Below are positions 7,103 to 14,932 of a stretch of 54,882 nt of DNA, in pieces. The notes below the pieces were generated by a model. It was not told the DNA's origin, searched no databases, and saw only the letters and a list, made by a program, of their open reading frames with translations. Position 1 is the stretch's first letter; every line of letters starts with the position of its first letter. Made by a program: the position numbers and the translations under genes. Source of the DNA: Pontibacillus marinus BH030004 = DSM 16465. Lineage in GTDB: Bacteria; Bacillota; Bacilli; Bacillales; BH030062. The stretch lies in contig NZ_AULJ01000040.1 in NCBI RefSeq assembly GCF_000425225.1, positions 1-54,882 on the forward strand, read 5' to 3'.

Positions 7103-7909
7103 TTATTCTCCACCATCCACATATTCTTCAATAAAACGCTCTATCAACTCAAATGAAAAGCCTTTCCGATAAAGAGCACCTTTCAACTTATGCTTTAATT
7201 CAAAGCCTTCAGCCTTTTGAGCATATTTTCTTAACGCTTTTTCACCCTGATAAACGACTGCTTCCCATTCCGCGTCCTCATCATTTTCATCTTCGACATT
7301 TGCCATTGCTTCTGTAATAACGTCTTTAGGAAACCCTTTTTGCATGAGTGTCTGTTGAACCTTTTGAATTTGTTCACGGAAGGATTTTTTTCCGTCTAAT
7401 CGAAGCTTTTTCTCTACCCATTTTGTTGCTTTTTCTACCTGGACATCAAACGCATAATGTTGCATGGCATCCTCGGCTACATGAGGCGAGACACCCTTTT
7501 CGATTAATTCCTTTTTCACTAGCATAGGGCCTTTACTTGATGTATGGATACGTGTACGAACCAATGCAGCTGCAAATTCTCCATCGTCTATGTAATTCTC
7601 TTGCTTGAGTCGATTGACTACATATTCTATTTTCTCTTCATCAATTTCTTTCTCATCTAAATATATACGAATTTCCTTTTCTGAGCGCATCCGATAGCTT
7701 AAATAGTTAATAGCAAGGGTAAATGCTTTATGGAACCCATCTTTACGGACCAAATCATCGATCGTTTCCTGATCAATTTCCATCCCTTTTCGAAGGGTAT
7801 GCTGAACAAGTATATCCTCATCAACACTAAAGGCATACTGATCATCAACAAAAATATTATATCGTTGTTTATTCTTTTTTTGAGTCGTGATTCGCGAAAT
7901 CTTTGGCAC
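7103..7909 (-). CDS. recX: Recombination regulator RecX
   Basis: RecX binds RecA filaments and modulates recombination and SOS. The 268-residue protein is the long Bacillus form (B. subtilis YfhG/RecX). It has an N-terminal beta extension (KNKQRYNIFVDDQYAFSVDEDIL) and then repeated three-helix RecX units, with LSYRMRSEKEIRIYL, IEKGVSPHVAEDAM and MQKGFPKDVITEAM. The start is GTG at 7909, with GAGGTGAAG upstream. It diverges from the yfhF-like gene as in B. subtilis. Confidence 0.92.
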   Translation of the reverse strand: MPKISRITTQKKNKQRYNIFVDDQYAFSVDEDILVQHTLRKGMEIDQETIDDLVRKDGFHKAFTLAINYLSYRMRSEKEIRIYLDEKEIDEEKIEYVVNRLKQENYIDDGEFAAALVRTRIHTSSKGPMLVKKELIEKGVSPHVAEDAMQHYAFDVQVEKATKWVEKKLRLDGKKSFREQIQKVQQTLMQKGFPKDVITEAMANVEDENDEDAEWEAVVYQGEKALRKYAQKAEGFELKHKLKGALYRKGFSFELIERFIEEYVDGGE

Positions 7910-8029
7910 GGTTCTTCACCTCAATTATATTTTAGCAAAATTTAATAGAAAATTTCAGACAATGAAACTTATATCGCTTTTTAAGCAAAACTAATATAAA
8001 CTAAATGTAATGAAATAGGAGGTTTTCTC

Positions 8030-8932
8030 ATGCGTATTGCTGTGACTGGAGGAACAGGTTTTGTAGGAACACACTTAACACGCCAGCTCGCCCATGAAGG
8101 ACATGAAATTATCATATTAACGAGAAGTCCGGAAAAGCATTACAATACAGATCAGATTAAATATGTCGGCTGGTTAAAGGAAGGGATGGAACCTGAAAAA
8201 GAAATTCAGAGTCTTGATGCCATCGTGAACTTAGCAGGAGAAAATTTAAATAGTGGTCGTTGGACTGAAGACATGAAAAAACGTATCATGAATAGCCGCA
8301 TAGAGGCAACAGATGCTGTGCTGGATCTTATTGAGAAATTGGAGCAAAAACCAGATGTACTTGTAAATGCATCTGCCGTTGGGTATTATGGGACATCCCA
8401 AACCGAAACCTTTACAGAAAAAACAACAACACCTGGCGATGATTTTTTAGCTGATGTTGTAACCGAATGGGAACGACGCGCTCACAAAGCTCAGCAATTT
8501 AAAGTGCGTACGGTCTATATGCGGTTTGGAGTTATTTTAGGTGAGGAAGGCGCACTGCAGAAAATGGCTATGCCCTATAAGATGATGGCAGGTGGCCCTG
8601 TTGGAGATGGTGAGCAATGGATGTCTTGGGTACATATTCAAGATATTGTTGGGTTAATCCTTTTTTCCATCCACAATTCCGATATCATTGGCCCCGTGAA
8701 TGCTACGGCACCTAACCCTAAACGAAACAAAGACTTAGGTAAAACCATAGCCAAAGTTCTAAATAAACCGCACTGGTTACCAGCTCCTTCACCTGCTTTA
8801 AAGTTAATGCTCGGTGAAATGAGTATGTTGTTATTACAAGGTCAATATGTATATCCACAAAAAGCTCTTGATCACGGATACGAATTCAATTATCCACACC
8901 TTGAGCCAGCTTTGAGAGATATCCTTCTATAA
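8030..8932 (+). CDS. yfhF: YfhF-type NAD-dependent epimerase (TIGR01777 family)
   Basis: A 300-residue extended SDR of the TIGR01777 / SDR39U1 type, known as YfhF in B. subtilis. The cofactor motif is GGTGFVGTHL at the N-terminus, followed by VNLAGENLNSGRWTED, a hallmark of this family, and VGYYGTSQTE carrying the YYG active site region. The C-terminal DUF1731 part includes VNATAPNP and LPAPSPALKLMLGEM. The physiological substrate is unknown. RBS AGGAGG. An amidohydrolase gene starts 22 nt downstream and probably shares the transcript. Confidence 0.9.
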   Translation: MRIAVTGGTGFVGTHLTRQLAHEGHEIIILTRSPEKHYNTDQIKYVGWLKEGMEPEKEIQSLDAIVNLAGENLNSGRWTEDMKKRIMNSRIEATDAVLDLIEKLEQKPDVLVNASAVGYYGTSQTETFTEKTTTPGDDFLADVVTEWERRAHKAQQFKVRTVYMRFGVILGEEGALQKMAMPYKMMAGGPVGDGEQWMSWVHIQDIVGLILFSIHNSDIIGPVNATAPNPKRNKDLGKTIAKVLNKPHWLPAPSPALKLMLGEMSMLLLQGQYVYPQKALDHGYEFNYPHLEPALRDILL

Positions 8933-8954
8933 AGAGAGGAAAAACCGATACAAA

Positions 8955-10067
8955 ATGCAAACGATCATTAAAAATGTACAGATTCATCCTATTACTTCAG
9001 AAGTAATAGAAAGAGGGGAAGTTTTGATTGAGAATGGTAAGATAGTTGCCTTCGGTAAGAGTGTTGAGCATGAAAACGAAGCTGACATCCTTGATGGCGA
9101 AGGGCAACATCTTTTCCCTGGATTTATTGATGTTCACACACATCTTGGCTTATATGATGAAGGCACAGGATGGGCAGGAAACGATGCAAATGAAACGATC
9201 GATCCGTTAGCGCCACATATACGAGCTCTAGATAGCTGTCATCCTCTTGATACTGCTTTTCATGACGCTCGTAAATACGGGATCACCTCTGCTCATATAA
9301 TGCCTGGGAGTCAAAATATCATTGGTGGAACAACCTCGGTCATTAAAACAACTGGAAAAAATATAAGTAACATGCTTGTGAGAGAAACAGCTGGATTAAA
9401 ACTTGCACTTGGTGAAAATCCAAAGCGGATCCACTCGCAATCCACAAACGATTCAATCACACGAATGGGAATTATGGGGATGTTGCGAGAAACATTCACT
9501 AGAGCTCAATGGTGCGAGCACCCTGAGGATCCTCGTAATGCCCCTATCATTCAAGCTCTTAAGCGCGAAATCCCAATACGAGTTCATGCTCACAGAGCAG
9601 ATGATATATTAAGTGCAGTTCGCTTTGCCGATGAATTCAATCTTGATTTGCGTATTGAACATTGTACAGAAGGTCATTTTATAGCAGAGGAACTTGCAGG
9701 ACGTGATCTACAAGTCTGCGTAGGTCCTACCCTTACTCGAAAATCAAAAATCGAAGTTAAAAATAAATCTTGGCAAACGTATCAAACGTTAACGGATCAC
9801 GGGATTAATGTCTCCATTACAACTGACCACCCTTACACACCTATTCAATATTTGAATGTTTGTGCTGCTCTCGCTGCCAGAGAAGGGTTATCCCTTGATA
9901 AAGCAATGGAAGGCATCACGATTCTACCTGCTCGTAATCTAGGTGTGGATAACCGAATCGGAAGCATTGAAGTTGGCAAGGATGCTGATTTGGTTCTTTG
10001 GAACGGCCATCCTTTTGATTTTTTAGCGAAACCTATATGGACCATGATTAATGGTGATATTGTATAA
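8955..10067 (+). CDS. Imidazolonepropionase-like amidohydrolase
   Basis: A 370-residue metal-dependent hydrolase with the urease/imidazolonepropionase fold. The first metal motif is FPGFIDVHTHLG. Later ligands are in VHAHRADD, IEHCTEG and TTDHPYTP, the last supplying the catalytic aspartate. The C-terminal beta strip IGSIEVGKDADLVLWNG is typical. The absence of the usual carboxylated lysine segment suggests an imidazolonepropionase/prolidase-like rather than urease-like centre. The gene follows the yfhF-like gene and ends at a strong terminator. The substrate is unknown; the N-terminal strand KNVQIHPIT is normal for the group. Confidence 0.85.
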   Translation: MQTIIKNVQIHPITSEVIERGEVLIENGKIVAFGKSVEHENEADILDGEGQHLFPGFIDVHTHLGLYDEGTGWAGNDANETIDPLAPHIRALDSCHPLDTAFHDARKYGITSAHIMPGSQNIIGGTTSVIKTTGKNISNMLVRETAGLKLALGENPKRIHSQSTNDSITRMGIMGMLRETFTRAQWCEHPEDPRNAPIIQALKREIPIRVHAHRADDILSAVRFADEFNLDLRIEHCTEGHFIAEELAGRDLQVCVGPTLTRKSKIEVKNKSWQTYQTLTDHGINVSITTDHPYTPIQYLNVCAALAAREGLSLDKAMEGITILPARNLGVDNRIGSIEVGKDADLVLWNGHPFDFLAKPIWTMINGDIV

Positions 10068-10074
10068 AACTAGA

Positions 10075-10106
10075 ACGGCATTCTTTTGGAATGCCGTCTT
10101 TTTTTG
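10075..10106 (+). terminator. Terminator of yfhF-amidohydrolase operon
   Basis: A perfect 9-bp stem, ACGGCATTC with GAATGCCGT and a 5-nt loop, followed by CTTTTTTT, 8 nt after the stop. Confidence 0.92.
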
Positions 10107-10261
10107 TGATCATGAATTAATACTCTATCCCTTTAGCACCAAGGGATAAGCCCATTTGAAAAGTTTACAAAAAATCAACAAAAAACCTATTCCCTTTTTG
10201 GAGAAAATCGATTATGATTAATCTAGAAATTATGATGAGAAATCATACGTTTTTACAATAC

Positions 10262-10431
10262 AATTTCCCAGGGAAGGCAAATGGTGCGTCACCGGCTCAG
10301 GCTGGTTCTAGTGGGTTCGATTCCCACCCCGGATTTTTGTGAGCAACTGATAAAAATTCGAGGGTGGAATCGACACCACTGGGGACTCCCCTGTCTTTTT
10401 CTGCCCTCTTGATACCAGGAGGGTTTTTTTT
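10262..10431 (+). promoter_or_regulatory. Structured leader of the GNAT gene, terminator masks the SD
   Basis: The 364 nt between the amidohydrolase stop and the GNAT start hold a terminator, an AT-rich stretch and then about 170 nt of dense structure. A tRNA T-arm-like hairpin GTGGG-TTCGATT-CCCAC (10312-10328) is followed by a second hairpin GGTG-GAATCGA-CACC (10364-10378). The two loops are complementary over six bases, and the whole arms can instead pair as one long imperfect stem (roughly 10309-10382). Small hairpins GGTG-CGT-CACC and GGGG-ACT-CCCC flank them. Finally, CCCTCTT at 10404-10410 pairs with AGGAGGG at 10417-10423 followed by eight T and the ATG, so the Shine-Dalgarno is the 3' arm of an intrinsic terminator. 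I do not recognise the class. Confidence 0.6.
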
Positions 10432-10983
10432 ATGTTAAAAAAGCGAGATTTGTTGGAGTCCCCAGTGTTATTTGATTTAATGTCACACCCTGATGTTTTC
10501 CCTTACGTACGACACAAGTGCTACTCATCAGATGAGTTCTACTTCCTAACAAGACAAACATTGGAAGCTGAAGAAAGTGGAGAACTTATCTCCCGTACGA
10601 TTTTGGATGAATGGCATCAACCCATTGGCACAATTAATCTATTCGACATCCAAGACAACACTGGGTTTTTAGCAACATGGATTGGTAAACCGTATCACGG
10701 AAAAGGTTACAATCAAGTAGCAAAAGACGCCTTCTTCTTAGAGTTATTTTTTGAACTAAATATCGAGGCGGTATTTATGAAGATTCGTAAAACAAATATT
10801 CGTTCTCAAAAAGCTGCAGAGAAACTATCCTACTGCATAAAAGCTAACGAGTTATACGAGGATGTTTACAACTATATTAACGAGAAAGAAGATGTTTTTG
10901 ACCTTTATGTTATTACAAAGAATCAGTATGAGTTCCACTACTATCGCACAGCAGATGCAGATGAACACGCACAAGAAGCATAA
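10432..10983 (+). CDS. GNAT N-acetyltransferase (RimJ/RimL type)
   Basis: A 183-residue acetyltransferase of the GNAT fold. The acetyl-CoA loop reads WIGKPYHGKGYNQVAKDAFF, a variant of the Q/RxxGxG/A motif, and a later MKIRKTNIRSQKAAEKLSY matches the RimJ/RimL-type 'N.RS...ekl' segment. The first 60 residues form the acceptor side. The substrate is unknown. Its start codon directly follows a terminator hairpin whose 3' arm is the ribosome binding site, so expression is probably controlled by the leader. It forms a single-gene unit ending in a strong hairpin. Confidence 0.85.
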   Translation: MLKKRDLLESPVLFDLMSHPDVFPYVRHKCYSSDEFYFLTRQTLEAEESGELISRTILDEWHQPIGTINLFDIQDNTGFLATWIGKPYHGKGYNQVAKDAFFLELFFELNIEAVFMKIRKTNIRSQKAAEKLSYCIKANELYEDVYNYINEKEDVFDLYVITKNQYEFHYYRTADADEHAQEA

Positions 10984-10991
10984 TAGTTTTT

Positions 10992-11034
10992 AAAAGGGTG
11001 CCTCTCTACTCTATGGAGATGCACCCTTTTCGTA
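10992..11034 (+). terminator. Terminator of GNAT gene
   Basis: AAAAGGGTGC pairs with GCACCCTTTT, with an inner CTCT/GGAG pairing, about 8 nt after the stop. Confidence 0.85.
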
Positions 11035-11087
11035 TATTTCCCACCTTAACAGGCAATACTGTGAACAATATATGAGGAGGTTTTGAT

Positions 11088-11210
11088 ATGAAATCCAAAG
11101 CAAGAGCAGTACGCGAAGAGAAAAGTAAGCTTTCTAAAACCCAAGAGGTTCTTTATTCTAAACAGTTTGATCGTGCTAGTAAAATCCAAAGAAACACAAA
11201 AAAATCGTAG
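11088..11210 (+). CDS. yfhE: YfhE family small protein
   Basis: A 40-residue, very basic protein, MKSKARAVREEKSKLS followed by KTQEVLYSKQFDRASK. The segment LSKTQEVLYSKQF fits the YfhE family, a short Bacillus protein of unknown function next to yfhF in B. subtilis, and yfhF is nearby here as well. The ribosome binding site GAGGAGG lies 7 nt upstream. The reading frame is short, so it is easily missed. It is followed directly by the DnaA-box cluster, with no terminator for 340 nt. Confidence 0.75.
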   Translation: MKSKARAVREEKSKLSKTQEVLYSKQFDRASKIQRNTKKS

Positions 11211-11285
11211 GATTAAAATTATCAAAAAAGGGTACATAGATACTAAAGGATTTGTCATAATCCTACTCCCCCCTGTTGAAGAAAG

Positions 11286-11459
11286 TTATCCACAGCATTG
11301 TGCACAATGTGAACAACCATGTCGACCCCCTGTTACACATATGGTGGTTTTGTGCATAAGGTTGTGTGGATAACTTTCTTTCTTTATGTGGATAATGTGA
11401 ATAAAAACTTTAATTATGGATGTATAAACTGTTGAGAATGTGGATAAAACTGTGAATAA
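11286..11459. promoter_or_regulatory. DnaA-box cluster
   Basis: Seven exact matches to the 9-bp DnaA box (TTATNCACA or its complement TGTGNATAA) fall in 174 bp: 11286-11294 (plus orientation), and 11351-11359, 11365-11373, 11387-11395, 11396-11404, 11439-11447 and 11451-11459 (all complement orientation). One-mismatch sites lie at 11299-11307 and 11308-11316. Random expectation for such matches is below one in this length. DnaA-box clusters away from oriC are known in B. subtilis, where they hold down replication initiation. No dnaA, dnaN or unwinding-type GATC-rich/AT-cluster genes surround it. Confidence 0.85.
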
Positions 11460-11548
11460 GAGATTGTTCCACTTCTAGCATCATTAATATGATGTGCACA
11501 GATTCCTCCCCTTTTATCGTGCAAGGAAGTAAGGGCAATCAACTGTTA

Positions 11549-11575
11549 GCGACTGTTCACTCAGTCGCTTTTTTT
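11549..11575 (+). terminator. Intrinsic terminator after DnaA-box region
   Basis: GCGACTG pairs perfectly with CAGTCGC around a 6-nt loop, followed by seven T. No gene is recognised just upstream, so it may end the yfhE transcript or an unannotated short RNA that starts inside the box cluster. Confidence 0.85.
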
Positions 11576-11585
11576 ATCTCATTTT

Positions 11586-11627
11586 GTTCTCATTTGGAAC
11601 ATATGGAAATATGTTCGTGTAAAGAAC
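11586..11627. promoter_or_regulatory. Two-dyad operator before the XRE regulator
   Basis: Four half-sites are arranged with exact symmetry: GTTC-N7-GAAC-N12-GTTC-N7-GAAC. The inner part is itself a perfect dyad GAACATAT-N4-ATATGTTC at 11597-11616. It lies about 60 nt before the XRE start, where an autoregulated repressor would bind. Confidence 0.65.
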
Positions 11628-11687
11628 AACCAAACGCCATTTTATCCCTCTAAATCATGGTACGATTTATTGAAACAAGGATTTAGA

Positions 11688-12122
11688 ATGGTTGTGAGAG
11701 TTGTGGATTTTAATATCTCTGAGAACATTACATACTTCCGTCAAAAATATGACTGGTCTCAAACTCAATTAGCTGAAAAACTAAATATATCAAGATCCAC
11801 GGTTTCAAAATATGAAAGTGGCCGTCAAATCCCTGATTTAAACACGCTTAAAAGGATCAGTGAGGTATTTGATACGACCCTCGATCAGCTTGTTGGCCTC
11901 CCTCTACCAAAAGATGCCTTGTTACGAGAGTTTGAACAAGTATATCAAGCTGAAGAGCAAGCTAACATTAGCCAACATGATATGGTGAGGATCATCAATT
12001 ACTTGTATATGAACGAAGAGTTTACTGAAGAACTACTACGGTTACTTCAACTTCCTAAACGCAAACAAAATGTCGTACATTCTTCTTTTCAAAATTTAAC
12101 TTCGAATATAGATAAGTTATAA
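11688..12122 (+). CDS. XRE family transcriptional regulator
   Basis: A 144-residue regulator. Residues 10-65 form a Cro/C1-type helix-turn-helix: ENITYFRQKYDWSQTQLAEK, then ISRSTVSKYESGRQIPDL and LKRISEVFDTTLDQLVGLP. The C-terminal 75 residues are helical and may dimerise. I take the ATG at 11688 (AAGGA 7 nt upstream) over an in-frame TTG at 11670. A symmetrical operator-like sequence lies just upstream, suggesting autoregulation. It is a single-gene unit that ends in a perfect terminator, so its other targets are unknown. Confidence 0.88.
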   Translation: MVVRVVDFNISENITYFRQKYDWSQTQLAEKLNISRSTVSKYESGRQIPDLNTLKRISEVFDTTLDQLVGLPLPKDALLREFEQVYQAEEQANISQHDMVRIINYLYMNEEFTEELLRLLQLPKRKQNVVHSSFQNLTSNIDKL

Positions 12123-12136
12123 AAGGTGAACCATAA

Positions 12137-12172
12137 GAAAGAGCTTGGATTTAAATAATCCAAGCTCTTTTA
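12137..12172. terminator. Bidirectional terminator
   Basis: AAAGAGCTTGGAT pairs perfectly with ATCCAAGCTCTTT around a short AT loop, between the convergent XRE and ywrA-type genes. Confidence 0.9.
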
Positions 12173-12183
12173 AATATCTAATG

Positions 12184-12714
12184 TTAACTCATGAAAAGCG
12201 CACCATACCCCAGTGCTCCAACTATAACAAAAGCTGGATGTAGTTTTACTTTCTCAAGCAGAATGAAACTCGTGGCAATCAGAAAGCTCGTATGCCAAAA
12301 CCCTCCACCTTCATAAGAACTAAAGAAGAAACGAAAGGCAATGAGTCCTAATAACACTGCGATCGTTGGTCTTATGTACATGGTCATTCGTTTGACTTTA
12401 GGTGAGTCTTTATATTTGTATAAGATACTTAATAATGCAATCATCAAAATCAAAGATGGGGCAACGGTAGCAAAAATCCCGACAGCAGCCCCCGCTATAC
12501 CTGCTTGTTGAAAGCCAATGTACCCTGCCATTTTCGTCGCAATCGGACCTGGCAACGCATTTCCCATCGCTAATACCTCACTGAACTCATTGACCGATAA
12601 CCATTCATACCGTTTCACAACCTCATTTTCAACAAGAGGGATGGACGCTGGCCCACCTCCATACCCTAGTATCCCGGGGATGAAGAAAGCTAAAAAGATC
12701 TTCCATAAAATCAT
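12184..12714 (-). CDS. ywrA: Chromate transporter, CHR-domain half (C-type subunit)
   Basis: A 176-residue single-domain CHR protein. Split CHR transporters work as pairs of half-size subunits that export chromate or a related oxyanion. The signatures GYGGGPASIPLVENEVV near residue 20 and ALPGPIATKMAGYIG near residue 55 are clear, with about six hydrophobic segments. The ATG overlaps the stop of the upstream half (ATGA), so the two are translationally coupled. With the gamma-glutamyltransferase upstream this matches the B. subtilis ywrA-ywrB...ywrD cluster. The AsnC-type regulator ChrS (ywrC) found there is absent here. Confidence 0.88.
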   Translation of the reverse strand: MILWKIFLAFFIPGILGYGGGPASIPLVENEVVKRYEWLSVNEFSEVLAMGNALPGPIATKMAGYIGFQQAGIAGAAVGIFATVAPSLILMIALLSILYKYKDSPKVKRMTMYIRPTIAVLLGLIAFRFFFSSYEGGGFWHTSFLIATSFILLEKVKLHPAFVIVGALGYGALFMS

Positions 12715-13265
12715 GAAGATGCCCCCTCAACGTTTTTATCTTTTTTCAGAAGAGCTGATATAAGTAACAAGGCAATGATGATCCCAGGATGAATATTTAG
12801 CCATTGCATAAGAAGTCCTGTAACAATAGCTAGAATAATAGTAGGCATCCACCCTAACCCTTGTTTCGATTTCTTCACAAATTGCCAAGTCAGTACAGCT
12901 AGCATCACTCCAACCACCGGTACGACGGCTTGTGTCATGCCTTGAACCCAAGGTTGATCTTTGAGGGAAGCAAGAGATGTGAGTAAGATGATCATAAGAA
13001 TGATAGTAGGAATAATCGTAGCTAAAACTGCATTGAGCATCCCCATGAACCCTTGAACTCGATATCCAATATATCCTGCCATTTTCGTAGCTATTGGTCC
13101 AGGTAGCGTATTCGCTAAAGCGAGTACATCAGAAAAATCATCCTCACTCATCCACTTATATTTTTCTACAACCTCTTTGTGAACGAGCGGAATGGACGCA
13201 GGACCTCCTCCATAACCGAGCATCCCTACTCGGAAAAAGGCTAAAAATATATGTAATGCTTTCAT
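12711..13265 (-). CDS. ywrB: Chromate transporter, CHR-domain half (N-type subunit)
   Basis: A 184-residue CHR half-transporter with GMLGYGGGPASIPLVHKEVV and TLPGPIATKMAGYIGYR motifs that closely parallel those of its partner at 12184-12714, showing ancient duplication. About six membrane segments are predicted. The two presumably form an antiparallel hetero-oligomer in the membrane. RBS AAAGGAT precedes the ATG at 13265. A weak hairpin separates it from the upstream gamma-glutamyltransferase gene, so co-transcription is likely partial. Chromate specificity is family knowledge, not shown by sequence. Confidence 0.88.
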   Translation of the reverse strand: MKALHIFLAFFRVGMLGYGGGPASIPLVHKEVVEKYKWMSEDDFSDVLALANTLPGPIATKMAGYIGYRVQGFMGMLNAVLATIIPTIILMIILLTSLASLKDQPWVQGMTQAVVPVVGVMLAVLTWQFVKKSKQGLGWMPTIILAIVTGLLMQWLNIHPGIIIALLLISALLKKDKNVEGASS

Positions 13266-13292
13266 GTTGAGTTATCCTTTCTATTAAATATG

Positions 13293-13316
13293 AAAAGGGG
13301 CAAGGTCGCCCCTCCC
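13293..13316 (-). terminator. Weak hairpin between ywrD and ywrB
   Basis: GGGGC pairs with GCCCC and is followed on the minus strand by TTTTC. It would permit partial read-through into ywrB. Confidence 0.45.
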
Positions 13317-13321
13317 CTTTA

Positions 13322-14932
13322 TTACCACGCAGCGATTGATCCATCAGTACGAGATTCTGTACCCCCGTACAATACGCCTGTTTCTGGATTACGCCATATA
13401 ATCTGACCTCTTCCAAATCCAGAGCCATCTAATGTAACCCTGATATTGTGTCCTTTTCTAGCAAGGGCTTGAGCAATATGATTTGGAAAATGTGGTTCTA
13501 CCGTAACGGTTTTGTCTCCCATCCACTGCCAACGCGGAGCATCTAAAGCAGCCTGAGGATTAAGAAGAAAATCTACAGTATTCATTACGACTTGTACATG
13601 GCCCTGTGGTTGCATAAAACCTCCCATTACGCCGAAAGGTCCTACAGGTTGATTATCCTTTGTTAAAAAGCCTGGGATAATCGTGTGATAGGTACGTTTT
13701 CCACCTTCAAGAGAGTTATCATGACTAGGATCCATGGAAAAATTATGCCCGCGGTTCTGTAAAGCAATGCCTGTCCCAGGTACTACTAGTCCTGAGCCGA
13801 AGCCCATATAGTTACTCTGAATAAAGGAAACCATATTCCCTTCACCATCAGCAGTAGATAAGTAAACCGTTCCGCCTTTTGGAGGCGTTCCTGGTTCAGG
13901 AGTAATCGCGTTTTCACCAATCAATTTCCTTCGATCATCTGCATATTCTTTTGATAGCAAGTCTTTGACATCAACAGACATATGAGACTCTTCCGTTATG
14001 TATGTTTGTCCATCCACGAAAGCGAGCTTCATGGCTTCTATCATTTTGTGATAGCTTTCCGTCGATTCTTTCTCAGGAAATTCATAGCCTTCTAATGTGT
14101 TTAATGCCATTAGAGCAGCTAACCCTTGACCATTTGGAGGGATCTCCCATACATCATACCCTCTGTAATTCGTATGAATAGGATCCACCCATTCGGGTTT
14201 ATATTGTGCCAAATCTTCCTTTGTTAAGAATCCATCATATTGTTTTGAAAAAGCATCAATCTTATCTGCAATATCACCTTTGTAAAAGCTCTCAGCATTC
14301 GTTTCGGCAATAGAGCGAAGTGTTTCAGCATGGCCTGGTGAACGCCATACCTCACCAATTTCAGGTGCTCTTCCATTCGGAGCAAACGTCTCAAACCAAG
14401 AGGTGAACTGTTCATCCGTTAAGGTGTCTTTGAATTTATTATAAGCTGATTTCCAAAACTTACCTAGAACTGGGGAGATGGGATAACCTTTTTCTGCATA
14501 GTCGATAGCAGGCTGAAGTACATCTTTAAAAGGAAGTTTACCGAATTCCTTTGAAAGCTCAGCCCAGCCAGCAGGTACACCTGGTACTGTCACGGGCATC
14601 CAACCGAAAGCCGGGATCTCCTCGTGACCTTTTTCTTTTACTGCATCGATTGAAATAGTAGCTGGAGAAGGTCCGCTTGAGTTTAAGCCATGTAATTTCC
14701 CTTTCGTCCAAACTAAAGCAAAGTTATCTCCACCAATGCCATTTGACGTTGGCTCAACTACAGTTAAACAAGCAGCCGTTGCAATCGCTGCATCAATCGC
14801 ATTTCCACCTTGTTTCATAATATCTAGTCCAGCTTGTGCAGCTAAAGGTTGAGAGGTTGCTACCATCCCATTTTGGGCAAATGTTGTCATACGTTGAGAT
14901 GAGTATGGATAAGAGTTGAAATCTTGATTCAT
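13322..14932 (-). CDS. ywrD: Gamma-glutamyltransferase-like protein (YwrD type)
   Basis: A 536-residue Ntn-hydrolase of the gamma-glutamyltranspeptidase family. The N-terminal MVATSQPLAAQAGLDIMKQG and GGNAIDAAIA are family hallmarks. The self-cleavage site is expected at GGTVYLSTADGEGNMVSF, where the Thr after GG becomes the nucleophile. Later, GFMQPQGHVQVVMN and APRW are also conserved. There is no signal peptide, so the protein is probably cytoplasmic like YwrD, in contrast to secreted Ggt. Gamma-glutamyl peptides or a cephalosporin-acylase-like substrate are both possible. RBS AAAGGTGG. A TATAAT lies on the minus strand at 14990-14995. The adjacent split CHR transporter follows as in B. 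subtilis ywr. Confidence 0.9.
   Translation of the reverse strand: MNQDFNSYPYSSQRMTTFAQNGMVATSQPLAAQAGLDIMKQGGNAIDAAIATAACLTVVEPTSNGIGGDNFALVWTKGKLHGLNSSGPSPATISIDAVKEKGHEEIPAFGWMPVTVPGVPAGWAELSKEFGKLPFKDVLQPAIDYAEKGYPISPVLGKFWKSAYNKFKDTLTDEQFTSWFETFAPNGRAPEIGEVWRSPGHAETLRSIAETNAESFYKGDIADKIDAFSKQYDGFLTKEDLAQYKPEWVDPIHTNYRGYDVWEIPPNGQGLAALMALNTLEGYEFPEKESTESYHKMIEAMKLAFVDGQTYITEESHMSVDVKDLLSKEYADDRRKLIGENAITPEPGTPPKGGTVYLSTADGEGNMVSFIQSNYMGFGSGLVVPGTGIALQNRGHNFSMDPSHDNSLEGGKRTYHTIIPGFLTKDNQPVGPFGVMGGFMQPQGHVQVVMNTVDFLLNPQAALDAPRWQWMGDKTVTVEPHFPNHIAQALARKGHNIRVTLDGSGFGRGQIIWRNPETGVLYGGTESRTDGSIAAW

Noticed and set aside
10312-10333. T-arm-like sequence as a real tRNA gene or tRNA-derived attachment site
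   Set aside because: No acceptor, D or anticodon arms fit; the sequence is better explained as part of a leader with a complementary downstream hairpin.
11167-11373. 68-residue open frame after yfhE
   Set aside because: It overlaps yfhE and the DnaA boxes in another frame and has no ribosome binding site or domain.
11286-11459. Chromosomal or plasmid replication origin
   Set aside because: No initiator, dnaN or partition genes and no clear AT-rich unwinding repeats are present; a titration or regulatory cluster fits better.
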